Assembly: GCF_000010525.1 (NCBI RefSeq)
Contig: NC_009937.1
Coordinates: 1,927,501-1,991,500 of the forward strand
Direction of reading: 5' to 3'
Origin: Azorhizobium caulinodans ORS 571
GTDB taxonomy: Bacteria; Pseudomonadota; Alphaproteobacteria; Rhizobiales; Xanthobacteraceae
Length of the DNA: 64,000 nt
Positions 22,752-31,542 of the stretch are shown piece after piece. Each line of letters starts with the position of its first letter. Within the stretch, counting starts at the first letter, position 1. Both the position numbers and the translations under genes were made by a program. The notes beneath the pieces are model-generated. The model searched no databases. It saw only the letters and a program-made list of their open reading frames with translations, and had not been told where the DNA came from.

Positions 22752-23825
22752 ATGAGCGAACCCGCATTCTTCCCCCTTCCGACGCCGCTGACGCTGGATG
22801 AGGTGGCTGCGCTGAGCGGCGCGCGCCTCGCCCGTCCCGGCGCGCAGGACGCCCTGCGCCTGACGGGTGTCGGAACCCTGGCGGACGCCGGCCCGAGCGA
22901 ACTCGCCTTCCTCGACCAGTCCCGCTATCTGGCGACGCTGGGCACCGCCCGCGCCGGCGCCATCATCACCAGCGAGAAGTTCGCAGGCGAAGTGCCCGAG
23001 GCCATCGCGGTCCTGGTATCGCCGCGCCCCGCCAGCGCCTTCGTGGCCGTGACCCGGCAGCTTTTCCCCCAGGCCCTGCGGCCGCAGCCGGTGTTCGGCC
23101 ACACCGGCATCGCCCCCGGCGCCTTCATCCATCCCACCGCCAGCCTTGAGGCAGGGGTGACCGTCGATCCCGGCGCGGTGATCGGCCCCGGTGCCGAGGT
23201 CGGTGCCGGTTCGGTCATCTGTGCCAATGCCGTGGTGGGTGCGGGCGTGCGGATCGGCCGGGACAGCACCATCGGGGCCGGCGTCAGCCTTTCCCATGCG
23301 CTGGTCGGCAATCGCGTCATCGTCCATGCCGGCGCCCGCATCGGGCAGGACGGCTTCGGCTATCAGCCCGGCCCCGGCGGCCACCTGAAGGTGCCGCAGA
23401 TCGGCCGCGTGGTCCTTCAGGACGACGTGGAAGTCGGCGCCGGCTCCACCATCGACCGCGGCGCGCTGCGCGACACGGTGATCGGGGAGGGGACCAAGAT
23501 CGACAATCTGGTCCAGATCGCCCACAACGTGGTCATCGGTCGCCACTGCATCATCGTCTCCCAGACCGGGATCTCCGGCAGCACCACACTGGGCGATTTC
23601 GTGATGCTTGGCGGGCAGGTGGGCGTGGTCGGCCACTGCACCATCGGCGATGGCGCCCAGATCGCCGCCTCCAGCAATGTGAAGGGCGATGTGCCCCCCG
23701 GCGTGCGCTGGGGCGGGTCTCCGGCCAAGCCGGTGCGCGAGTGGTTCCGCGAAATGACCACCTTGAAGAAGCTGGCTGAGTCGAGGGCGCGTTCCGGCGC
23801 CGCGACGCCGGGGGAAGAAGAATGA
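22752..23825 (+). CDS. lpxD: UDP-3-O-acylglucosamine N-acyltransferase
   Basis: Third step of lipid A synthesis: adds a 3-hydroxyacyl chain to the amino group of the glucosamine. The 357-residue protein has an N-terminal uridine-binding domain (residues 1 to about 110), then a left-handed beta helix of hexapeptide repeats (from about 118), including [15 protein letters not shown], which carries the conserved catalytic His region (NVVIGRHC also nearby), and a C-terminal helix. The stop overlaps the fabZ start by 4 bases (ATGA), which couples translation. Confidence 0.96.
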
Positions 23826-24298
23826 GCGAAGAAACCAAGGCGGACGAGACGAAGGTTCTGGACAGCATCGACATCCTGCGCATCCTGGCGCTCCTGCCGC
23901 ATCGCTATCCGTTCCTGATGGTGGACCGGATCGAGGCGATCGACAGCGATCTGTCCTGCGTCGGCTACAAGAACGTGACGGCCAACGAGCCGCACTTCCA
24001 GGGTCACTTCCCGAACAATCCGGTCATGCCGGGCGTGCTCATCATCGAGGGCATGGCCCAGACGGCGGGTGCCATCTGCATCCATGCCAAGGGCGCCGAC
24101 CGCAAGCCTTCGCTGGTCTATTTCATGACCATCGACGAGGCGAAGTTCCGTCGCCCGGTCCGCCCCGGCGACGTGCTCGAATATCACATGACCCGCCTCA
24201 ACAAGCGCCGCAACATGTGGTGGTACCGCGGCGAAGCCCGGGTGGGCGGAGAAATCGTGGCGGAGGCGCGTGTTGGCGCCATGATCGCCGAGGAGTGA
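23822..24298 (+). CDS. fabZ: 3-hydroxyacyl-ACP dehydratase FabZ
   Basis: Dehydrates 3-hydroxyacyl-ACP in fatty-acid synthesis and so competes with LpxA and LpxD for the same pool; its place inside the lpx genes is the usual one. The 158-residue hot-dog-fold protein has [40 protein letters not shown] (catalytic His and Glu) and FRRPVRPGD. The ATG overlaps the lpxD stop. Confidence 0.96.
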
Positions 24299-24300
24299 AC

Positions 24301-25110
24301 GTGGCCCTGATCGACCCGACTGCCCGCGTTGCCGATGGCGCGTGGCTCGCCGATGATGTGGAAGTTGGACCCTACTGCATCGTCGGCCCCGATGTGACCC
24401 TTGAGGACGGCGTGCGCCTCCACGCGCACGTGAACGTGCAGGGCGTGACCACGCTGGGCGCCCGCACGCAGGTCTATCCCTTCGCCTCGCTCGGCACGCC
24501 GCCGCAGTCGGTGCATTACAAGGGCGAGAAGACCAGCCTCGTGGTTGGCACCGACTGCCAGATCCGCGAGCACGTGACCATGAACACGGGCACGGCGAGC
24601 GGCCGCGGCGTCACCCGCGTCGGCAACAACTGCATGCTCATGACGGCCGCCCATGTCGCCCACGACTGCCTGGTCGGAGACAACGTGATCTTCGCCAACA
24701 ATGCGACGCTCGGCGGCCATGTGGAGGTGGGCGACAACGTCTTCCTCGGCGGCCTCAGCGCGGTGCATCAGTTCGTGCGCATCGGCGCGCAGGTGATGAT
24801 CGGCGGTGTCACCGGCGTGCGCGAGGATGTCATCCCCTTCGGCTACGCCATCGGCCAGAACGCCAATCTGGTTGGCCTCAATGTGGTGGGCATGAAGCGG
24901 CGCGGCTTCTCCAAGTCGGAACTGCACGCCGCCCGTGCCGCCTATCGTGATCTCTTCTTCGGCGAAGGCACGTTTGCCGAGCGGCTCGCCGGCCTGCGGG
25001 AGCGGCAGGACGCCTCACCCTTCATCAAGGCGCTGGTCTCCTTCGTGGATGCGGGCGGCAAGCGCGCCCTCTGCCATCCCTCGCGTGGGGTGGTGGCGCA
25101 GGAGGACTGA
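24301..25110 (+). CDS. lpxA: UDP-N-acetylglucosamine O-acyltransferase
   Basis: First step of lipid A synthesis: transfers a 3-hydroxyacyl chain to UDP-GlcNAc. The 269-residue protein is a left-handed beta helix of hexapeptide repeats with the catalytic His segment MLMTAAHVAHDCLVGDN, GGLSAVHQFVRIG, and the C-terminal helical domain starting at GMKRRGFSKSEL. The start is a GTG at 24301, five bases after GAGGAG; another GTG at 24295 overlaps the fabZ stop and is possible. UDP-GlcNAc comes from GlmS and GlmU encoded further along this window. Confidence 0.94.
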   Translation: MALIDPTARVADGAWLADDVEVGPYCIVGPDVTLEDGVRLHAHVNVQGVTTLGARTQVYPFASLGTPPQSVHYKGEKTSLVVGTDCQIREHVTMNTGTASGRGVTRVGNNCMLMTAAHVAHDCLVGDNVIFANNATLGGHVEVGDNVFLGGLSAVHQFVRIGAQVMIGGVTGVREDVIPFGYAIGQNANLVGLNVVGMKRRGFSKSELHAARAAYRDLFFGEGTFAERLAGLRERQDASPFIKALVSFVDAGGKRALCHPSRGVVAQED

Positions 25111-25116
25111 CGCAGA

Positions 25117-26001
25117 ATGACCGTGGCGCCCGCCATATCCCCTCCTGCTTTGCCCGGCGACGGGCCGGTAGGCATCGTGGCGGGCGGCGGCGCCTTTCCG
25201 GCGGCGGTGGCCGAGGCCGTGCGGGCGCAGGGCCGGGAGGTCTATCTCGGCCTGCTCCAGGGCTTTGCGGACCCTTCGCTGGAGCGCTATCCGCATTTCT
25301 GGTTCAAGGTCGGCTCGCTCGGCACCGCCACCACCCGCCTCAAGGCGCAGGGGGTGAAGGAACTGGTGATGGTGGGCACGCTGACGCGCCCGCGCGTGCG
25401 CGATCTCGGCCTCGACTGGACCATGCTGCGGCTTCTGCCGCGCATCGCCGCGCTGTTCCGCGGCGGCGACAACCATCTGCTCTCCGGCGTCGTCGAACTG
25501 GTGGCCGCCCAGGGCTTTGCCATGCGCGGTGCCCATGAGGTGGCCCCGAGCCTGCTGCTGCCGGAAGGCGTGCTTGGCGCCATCGCGCCCCGCCCGGTCG
25601 ATCTCGACGACATCCGCCTCGGTCTGTCCCTCATCGCCTCGCTCGGCGCCTTCGACGTGGGGCAGGCGGTGATCGTGGTGAACGGCTTCGTGGTGGCGGT
25701 GGAAGCGGCGGAAGGCACGGACGAGATGCTCACCCGCTACAAGACCATGCGCGAGAAGGGGCGCCTGCGCTTCGGCAAGGGGCAGGGCGTGCTGGTGAAG
25801 GCACCCAAGCCGCAGCAGGACCGGCGCGTGGACCTGCCCTCCCTCGGCCCGCGGACCGTGCAGCGCGCCGCGGAGGCGGGTCTCGCCGGCATCGCCTTCG
25901 AGGCGGGCGGGGCCATCGTGCCGGATGCCGAGCATCTGGTGGCGGAGGCCGACAAGGCCGGTCTCTTCGTGGTCGGCGTGCGCCCGCAGGTGGCATCATG
26001 A
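25117..26001 (+). CDS. lpxI: UDP-2,3-diacylglucosamine diphosphatase LpxI
   Basis: Hydrolyses UDP-2,3-diacylglucosamine to lipid X in lipid A synthesis. LpxI replaces the unrelated LpxH in alphaproteobacteria. The 294-residue protein has the N-terminal domain with GIVAGGGAFPAAVAEAVRAQG, GSLGTATTRLKAQGVKELVMVG and GGDNHLLSG, and a C-terminal domain with GQAVIVVNGFVVAVEAAEGTDEM and PQQDRRVDLPSLGPRTV. It lies six bases after lpxA and overlaps lpxB by 4 bases. Confidence 0.95.
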   Translation: MTVAPAISPPALPGDGPVGIVAGGGAFPAAVAEAVRAQGREVYLGLLQGFADPSLERYPHFWFKVGSLGTATTRLKAQGVKELVMVGTLTRPRVRDLGLDWTMLRLLPRIAALFRGGDNHLLSGVVELVAAQGFAMRGAHEVAPSLLLPEGVLGAIAPRPVDLDDIRLGLSLIASLGAFDVGQAVIVVNGFVVAVEAAEGTDEMLTRYKTMREKGRLRFGKGQGVLVKAPKPQQDRRVDLPSLGPRTVQRAAEAGLAGIAFEAGGAIVPDAEHLVAEADKAGLFVVGVRPQVAS

Positions 26002-27170
26002 GTGCGCCCGGCAAGCCGCTCGACATCTTCGTCGTCGCCGGCGAGGAATCGGGCGATGTGCTGGGCGGTGCGCTGCTGGCGGCTTTGAAGGTGCAGGCGC
26101 CGCAGGGCGTCACCTTCCGCGGCATTGGCGGCACGCGCATGGCGGGGCAGGGGCTCAAGAGCCTCTTCCCCATGGACGATCTCACCGCCATCGGCTTCGG
26201 TGCCGTGCTCTCCAAGCTGCGCACCATCCTGAAGCGGCTGAAGGAGACGGTGGAGGCCATCTGCGCCGCACCGCCGGACGTGCTGGTGCTGATCGACGCG
26301 CCGGATTTCACCCATCGCGTCGCAGCCAAGGTGCGCAAGCGCCGGCCGGACATTCCCATCGTCAAATATGTCTCGCCCACGGTCTGGGCGTGGCGCTCCG
26401 GCCGTGCGAAGGCCATGCGGCCCTATACGGACCGCTTGCTGGCGCTGCTGCCCTTCGAACCGGAGGTGCATGAGCGCCTCGGCGGGCCCGTGACCGACTA
26501 TGTGGGGCATCCGCTGCTGGAGCATCTGGAGGACCTGCGCCCCTCCGCCGAGGAGGTGGTCCGCCGCGCTTCCGATCCGCCGCTGGTGCTCGCCTTGCCG
26601 GGCAGCCGGCGGGCCGAACTGGAGCGGCTCGGTGCCATCTTCGGGGAGGCGCTGGGCCGTGTGGCCGTTGAGCGGCCCATCGAGGTGGTGCTGCCCACCT
26701 TGCCGCGTCTGGTGCCCAAGGTTCTGGCCATGGTCGCGAGTTGGCCGGTGCCGGTGCGCATCGTCACCGATGCGGGCGAGAAGCATGCCGTCTTCCGGCA
26801 GGCGCGCGCGGCGCTTGCCGCCTCGGGCACCGTGACGCTGGAACTCGGCCTTGCGGGCGTGCCCACCGTTGCGGCCTACAAGCTGTCCGAATGGGAGGCC
26901 AAGATCGCCCCCCACGTGCTGCACCTCACCACGGTGATCCTCGCCAATCTGGTGATCGGCGAGAACGTGGTGCCCGAATTCCTCCAGAAGGACTGCACGC
27001 CGGAGAAGCTGTCGGCGGCGCTCCTCGAGACGCTGGCCGAGGGCCCCGCTCGCACCCGCCAGCTCGAGGGCTTCGCGAAGCTCGACACCATCATGGGTGC
27101 CGACGACGCCCCGCCCTCCCAGCGGGCGGCGGCTGTAGTGCTCGAGGCAGCGGCTGCGCGCCGGCACTGA
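25998..27170 (+). CDS. lpxB: Lipid-A-disaccharide synthase
   Basis: Condenses lipid X with UDP-diacylglucosamine to form the beta-1,6 disaccharide of lipid A. The 390-residue GT19 protein has the N-terminal VVAGEESGDVLGGALL, DAPDFTHRVA, YVSPTVWAWRSGRAK, the GHPLLEHL and LPGSRRAELERL segments and the late GVPTVAAYKLSEWEAKIA. The ATG overlaps the lpxI stop (ATGA). It is the last gene of the long plus-strand run that began at rpsB. Confidence 0.96.
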   Translation: MSAPGKPLDIFVVAGEESGDVLGGALLAALKVQAPQGVTFRGIGGTRMAGQGLKSLFPMDDLTAIGFGAVLSKLRTILKRLKETVEAICAAPPDVLVLIDAPDFTHRVAAKVRKRRPDIPIVKYVSPTVWAWRSGRAKAMRPYTDRLLALLPFEPEVHERLGGPVTDYVGHPLLEHLEDLRPSAEEVVRRASDPPLVLALPGSRRAELERLGAIFGEALGRVAVERPIEVVLPTLPRLVPKVLAMVASWPVPVRIVTDAGEKHAVFRQARAALAASGTVTLELGLAGVPTVAAYKLSEWEAKIAPHVLHLTTVILANLVIGENVVPEFLQKDCTPEKLSAALLETLAEGPARTRQLEGFAKLDTIMGADDAPPSQRAAAVVLEAAAARRH

Positions 27171-27173
27171 GCT

Positions 27174-28076
27174 TCACTCGTCCAGTTTCAGCCGGTTGAA
27201 GGTGGCGGCGAGGTGGTCGATGAGCGCGCGCACGGCGGGCGTCAGGCCCCGGCGCGTTGTAAAGACGATGTGCACGATGCCCATCTGCCCGCCCCAGCCC
27301 GGAAAGACCCTGACCAGCCGGCCGCTGGCAAGGTCGGTACGGCAGATGTGATCGGGCAGAAGGGCAACGCCGAGACCGGCGGCTGCCGCCTCGCGCAGCG
27401 CGGCAAAGTCCACGCAGCTGAGGCGCGGCTCGTGCCGCAGGCTGTGGCTGGCGCCATCCGGACCCACGAGATCCCAGACCGTCTCGCCGATTTCATCGTT
27501 GGAACCCAGCGTCGGCAGGTCGTTCAGGCTCGCGATGTCGGCACCCGGCACCCTTCCCGCAAGTGCCGGGGCGGCGACGAGAATGCGGCGTGAGCGGCCC
27601 AGCGTGCGCATGGTGAGTGAGGCGTCGGTGGTGAGGTCCACCCGCACCCGCAGGGCCACGTCGATGCGCTCGGCGATGAGATCCACCGGCCGGTCTGCCG
27701 CGATCAACTGCATCCGGACCTTGGGATGGCGGGACAGGAAGGCGGGGAGGCCGGGCGACAGCACTTCCACAAGGCCCGTGGGGCAACTGAAGCGGACGAG
27801 CCCGCGAGGTTCGCTCCGCGCCTGCGCGACCAGCGCTTCCGCCTGCTCCGCTTCCTCCAGCAGCGCCCGGCAGCGTCCATAGAAGGCCTCCCCCACCTCC
27901 GTCACCCGAAAGCGCCGGGAGGAGCGCTCGATGAGGCGGACGCCGAGCCGCGCCTCCAGCGCCGCCACCCGGCGGCTGAGCTTGGACTTGGGGGTATGAA
28001 GCGCCCTGCCGGCGGGGGCGAAGCCGCCGTGCCTCACCACCTCGGCAAAGAAGGCGTAGTCGTTGAGATCCGCCAT
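27174..28076 (-). CDS. LysR-family transcriptional regulator
   Basis: A 300-residue regulator with an N-terminal winged helix-turn-helix (LNDYAFFAEVVRHGGFAPAG ... SKLSRRVAALEARLGVRLIE) and a periplasmic-binding-like effector domain from about residue 90. It resembles the CrgA/PcaQ-like subgroup that regulates neighbouring dehydrogenases. The ATG at 28076 is preceded by GAGGAA at good spacing. It is divergent from the SDR gene, and a perfect palindrome lies between them, just upstream of this start, so it probably regulates the SDR gene and itself (inference). The effector is unknown. It ends 3 bases from the lpxB stop. Confidence 0.9.
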   Translation of the reverse strand: MADLNDYAFFAEVVRHGGFAPAGRALHTPKSKLSRRVAALEARLGVRLIERSSRRFRVTEVGEAFYGRCRALLEEAEQAEALVAQARSEPRGLVRFSCPTGLVEVLSPGLPAFLSRHPKVRMQLIAADRPVDLIAERIDVALRVRVDLTTDASLTMRTLGRSRRILVAAPALAGRVPGADIASLNDLPTLGSNDEIGETVWDLVGPDGASHSLRHEPRLSCVDFAALREAAAAGLGVALLPDHICRTDLASGRLVRVFPGWGGQMGIVHIVFTTRRGLTPAVRALIDHLAATFNRLKLDE

Positions 28077-28079
28077 GAC

Positions 28080-28101
28080 ATCGTTCCTCATGTGGAACGA
28101 T
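28080..28101. promoter_or_regulatory. Perfect inverted repeat, probable LysR operator
   Basis: ATCGTTCC (28080-28087) and GGAACGAT (28094-28101) form a perfect 8-base inverted repeat with a 6-base spacer, with the T-to-A geometry usual for LysR sites. It overlaps the ribosome-binding region of the LysR gene. A further half site, CGTTCC, occurs at 28133-28138, nearer the SDR gene. Confidence 0.65.
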
Positions 28102-28202
28102 ACGTGCCACATCTGGCGGCTACAGGCATCAGCGTTCCGGATCTAACTCTTGTCCATCAGCGACGGCCTCAGCCGCCGCAACCATCGACAGGAGACAGGA
28201 TC

Positions 28203-28952
28203 ATGACGACGTTCCAGAACAAGGTGGTGGTGGTCACCGGCGGCACCAGCGGCATCGGCCTTGCGACCGCGAAGGCGTTTTCCGCCGCCGGCGCGTCCGT
28301 CTTCATCACCGGCCGCCGGCAGGAGGCGCTCGATGCCGCCGTGAAGGCAATCGGCGGGCAAGTGACGGGCGTGCGCGGCGACATGTCGAAGCTGGCCGAT
28401 ATCGACCGCCTCTATGACGCAGTCCAGCAGCGCCACGCGCAGATCGACGTGCTGTTCGCCAATGCCGGCGGCGGCGGATTTGCGCCGCTCGGCGCCATCG
28501 ACGAAACCCACTTCGACGAGACCTTCGCGACGAACGTGAAGGGCGTGCTCTTCACGGTGCAGAAGGCGCTCCCGCTGCTGAAGGACGGGGGCGCGGTCGT
28601 CCTGACCGGCTCGACCGCAGGCGCCTCGGGCACCCCGGCCTTCAGCGTCTACGGCGCCACCAAGGCGGCGGTGCGCAGCTTCGCCCGCAATTGGGTCCTC
28701 GACCTGAAGGATCGGCACATCCGGGTAAATGTGGTGAGCCCCGGTCCGATCGACACGGCTGGCCTCAACGAACTGTTCGGCGGCGGAGCTGAGGCGGACG
28801 GGGTGAAGGCGGGCCTGGTCGGTGCCATTCCGTCCGGTCGCGTGGGCCAGCCGGAGGAGGTGGCGCAGGCCGTCCTGTTCCTCGCTTCTGACGCGGCGAG
28901 CTTCATCAATGGCGCCGAACTGTTCGTCGATGGCGGCATGACGCAGATCTGA
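28203..28952 (+). CDS. Short-chain dehydrogenase/reductase (SDR)
   Basis: A 249-residue classical SDR, probably NADP(H)-dependent, cytoplasmic. It shows the cofactor motif TGGTSGIG (residues 12-19) with TGRRQEAL after beta-2, NAGGG, the catalytic Ser in LTGSTAGA, YGATK (Tyr and Lys of the YxxxK motif), and the C-terminal SPGPIDT and INGAELFVDGGMTQI. The substrate cannot be told. CAGGAGACAGGATC before the ATG is a good ribosome-binding site. It is followed 12 bases later by a SnoaL-like gene and is divergent from a LysR gene, a common small regulated unit. Confidence 0.9.
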   Translation: MTTFQNKVVVVTGGTSGIGLATAKAFSAAGASVFITGRRQEALDAAVKAIGGQVTGVRGDMSKLADIDRLYDAVQQRHAQIDVLFANAGGGGFAPLGAIDETHFDETFATNVKGVLFTVQKALPLLKDGGAVVLTGSTAGASGTPAFSVYGATKAAVRSFARNWVLDLKDRHIRVNVVSPGPIDTAGLNELFGGGAEADGVKAGLVGAIPSGRVGQPEEVAQAVLFLASDAASFINGAELFVDGGMTQI

Positions 28953-28964
28953 GGGGAGGACGCC

Positions 28965-29333
28965 GTGACAGACACCATCCAGACCCTCCTGCGCCGGAAC
29001 CTCCACGAGGTGTTCGGCACGCGCGATACGGCCCGACGCCGGGCGGCGATCGAAGCGCTCTACGATCCGGCGGCGACCTTCGTCGACCACGGCGGGACAC
29101 ACGCCGGCTGGGACGCCATCGACGCGGCGGCCGCCGCCGTACAGGCAGCCACCTCCGGCTTCATCTTTGCCGAGGACGGGGACGCGCAGGTGGTGGGCGA
29201 TCTGGCGGAGGGGGCCGGGCGTGTCGCCTGGACCTATGGTCCGGCAGAGGACAAGCGGCGGGTCACCGGTGCCGACCTCGTCCTCATCCGGAACGGCCGC
29301 ATCCTCGCCCTTTCGGCTGTCCTTCACCGATAG
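28965..29333 (+). CDS. SnoaL/NTF2-like small protein
   Basis: A 122-residue protein with the NTF2-like plan: an N-terminal helix with LYDPAATFVDHGGTHAGWDAI, and a beta sheet ending in GADLVLIRNGRILALSAVLH. Many such proteins are enzymes or binding proteins for small hydrophobic molecules; no function can be assigned here. The start is a GTG at 28965 preceded by GGGAGGA. It lies 12 bases after the SDR gene and is probably co-transcribed. Confidence 0.8.
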   Translation: MTDTIQTLLRRNLHEVFGTRDTARRRAAIEALYDPAATFVDHGGTHAGWDAIDAAAAAVQAATSGFIFAEDGDAQVVGDLAEGAGRVAWTYGPAEDKRRVTGADLVLIRNGRILALSAVLHR

Positions 29334-29348
29334 AGGCTCCGCCGGCAC

Positions 29349-29379
29349 AAAAAAAAGGGCGCGGCCGAAGCCGCGCCCT
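29349..29379 (-). terminator. Intrinsic terminator of gltA
   Basis: AGGGCGCGGC (29356-29365) pairs with GCCGCGCCCT (29370-29379) around CGAA. On the minus strand it is followed by eight T, a textbook terminator 40 bases beyond the citrate synthase stop. It probably also blocks the plus-strand SDR transcript, though less well. Confidence 0.9.
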
Positions 29380-29419
29380 AGAAAGGCTGGGCAGCGGGGG
29401 GCAGGCCCCCGCGTCCCGC

Positions 29420-30724
<1,305 letters not shown>

Positions 30725-30838
30725 GAGATCTCCCTTGAAATCGGGCGGAAGCGCTGAGCGCTTCGCGGGTGCGAAGGCATCCGGGGCGCAGTCGTAAACC
30801 CTCCCTAAATCCGCCGCAAGCGTGACCACGCCTCCCCT

Positions 30839-31468
30839 TCAGGCAGAATTGCTGCCAGTCTGGCGGGCGAGATCCTCCGGTGCATTCAGGTTGGCAAAAG
30901 GGTCATGCGGCTCGGTCGGCCATGGCACGCAAGCCGCTGCATGGGCTGACAGAAACTGCCCGACGCGGCGTTCGCCCGCCTCAAGATATGCACGAAGTGC
31001 ATGACGCAGTGCGACAGGCCAGAGCGCGACGACCGGATGGGTGCGCCCCCCCGATGCGGCGTGTGCGAGATGCGGCCCATCCGCACCGCCGGCCGCGAGG
31101 AGCCTCGTCACGAGATCGGCGGGAAGGCGCGGCGTATCCACAGGCGCACTGACCATCCATTCGACTTCGGGCTCCTCGGCCGCGAGGTCCTCCAGCCCCG
31201 CGAGCACGCCGGCCAGCGGCCCCGGATGATCGGGTAGGGGATCGGGCAGAACCTGGAGGCCGAAAGCGGCGAAGCGCTCCGGTGGCCCGTTGGCGGAGAG
31301 CAGCACGCCCTCCACTTGCGGGGCGAGGCGTTCCGCCACATGGGTCAGCAGCGGCCGCCCCTCGAACGTCACCAGCGCCTTGTCGACGCCGCCCATGCGC
31401 CGGGCCAGGCCTCCGGCGAGAATGAGGCCGAAGATGCGCGGGCGAGGGGGAAGCGGGAGAGCGGTCAT
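30839..31468 (-). CDS. mobA: Molybdenum cofactor guanylyltransferase
   Basis: Adds GMP to molybdopterin to form the bis-MGD cofactor of DMSO-reductase-type enzymes. The 209-residue protein has the nucleotide-binding loop ILAGGLARRMGGVDKAL (about residues 16-32), LPDPLPDHPGPLAGVLAGL, and the Asp of SAPVDTP expected to bind magnesium. It lies alone between gltA and the glucan synthase gene on the minus strand, separated from the latter by a terminator. No other Moco gene is in the window. Confidence 0.92.
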   Translation of the reverse strand: MTALPLPPRPRIFGLILAGGLARRMGGVDKALVTFEGRPLLTHVAERLAPQVEGVLLSANGPPERFAAFGLQVLPDPLPDHPGPLAGVLAGLEDLAAEEPEVEWMVSAPVDTPRLPADLVTRLLAAGGADGPHLAHAASGGRTHPVVALWPVALRHALRAYLEAGERRVGQFLSAHAAACVPWPTEPHDPFANLNAPEDLARQTGSNSA

Positions 31469-31482
31469 CGGCCCACCATAGC

Positions 31483-31509
31483 AAAACGCCCGGCACAGGG
31501 CCGGGCGTT
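31483..31509 (-). terminator. Intrinsic terminator of the glucan synthase gene
   Basis: AACGCCCGGC (31485-31494) pairs perfectly with GCCGGGCGTT (31500-31509). On the minus strand the stem is followed by TTTTGC. It lies 34 bases beyond the stop of the ndvB-like gene. Confidence 0.8.
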
Positions 31510-31542
31510 CGCAGGATCAGCGGTGGGAAAGAGGCCGGAGCC

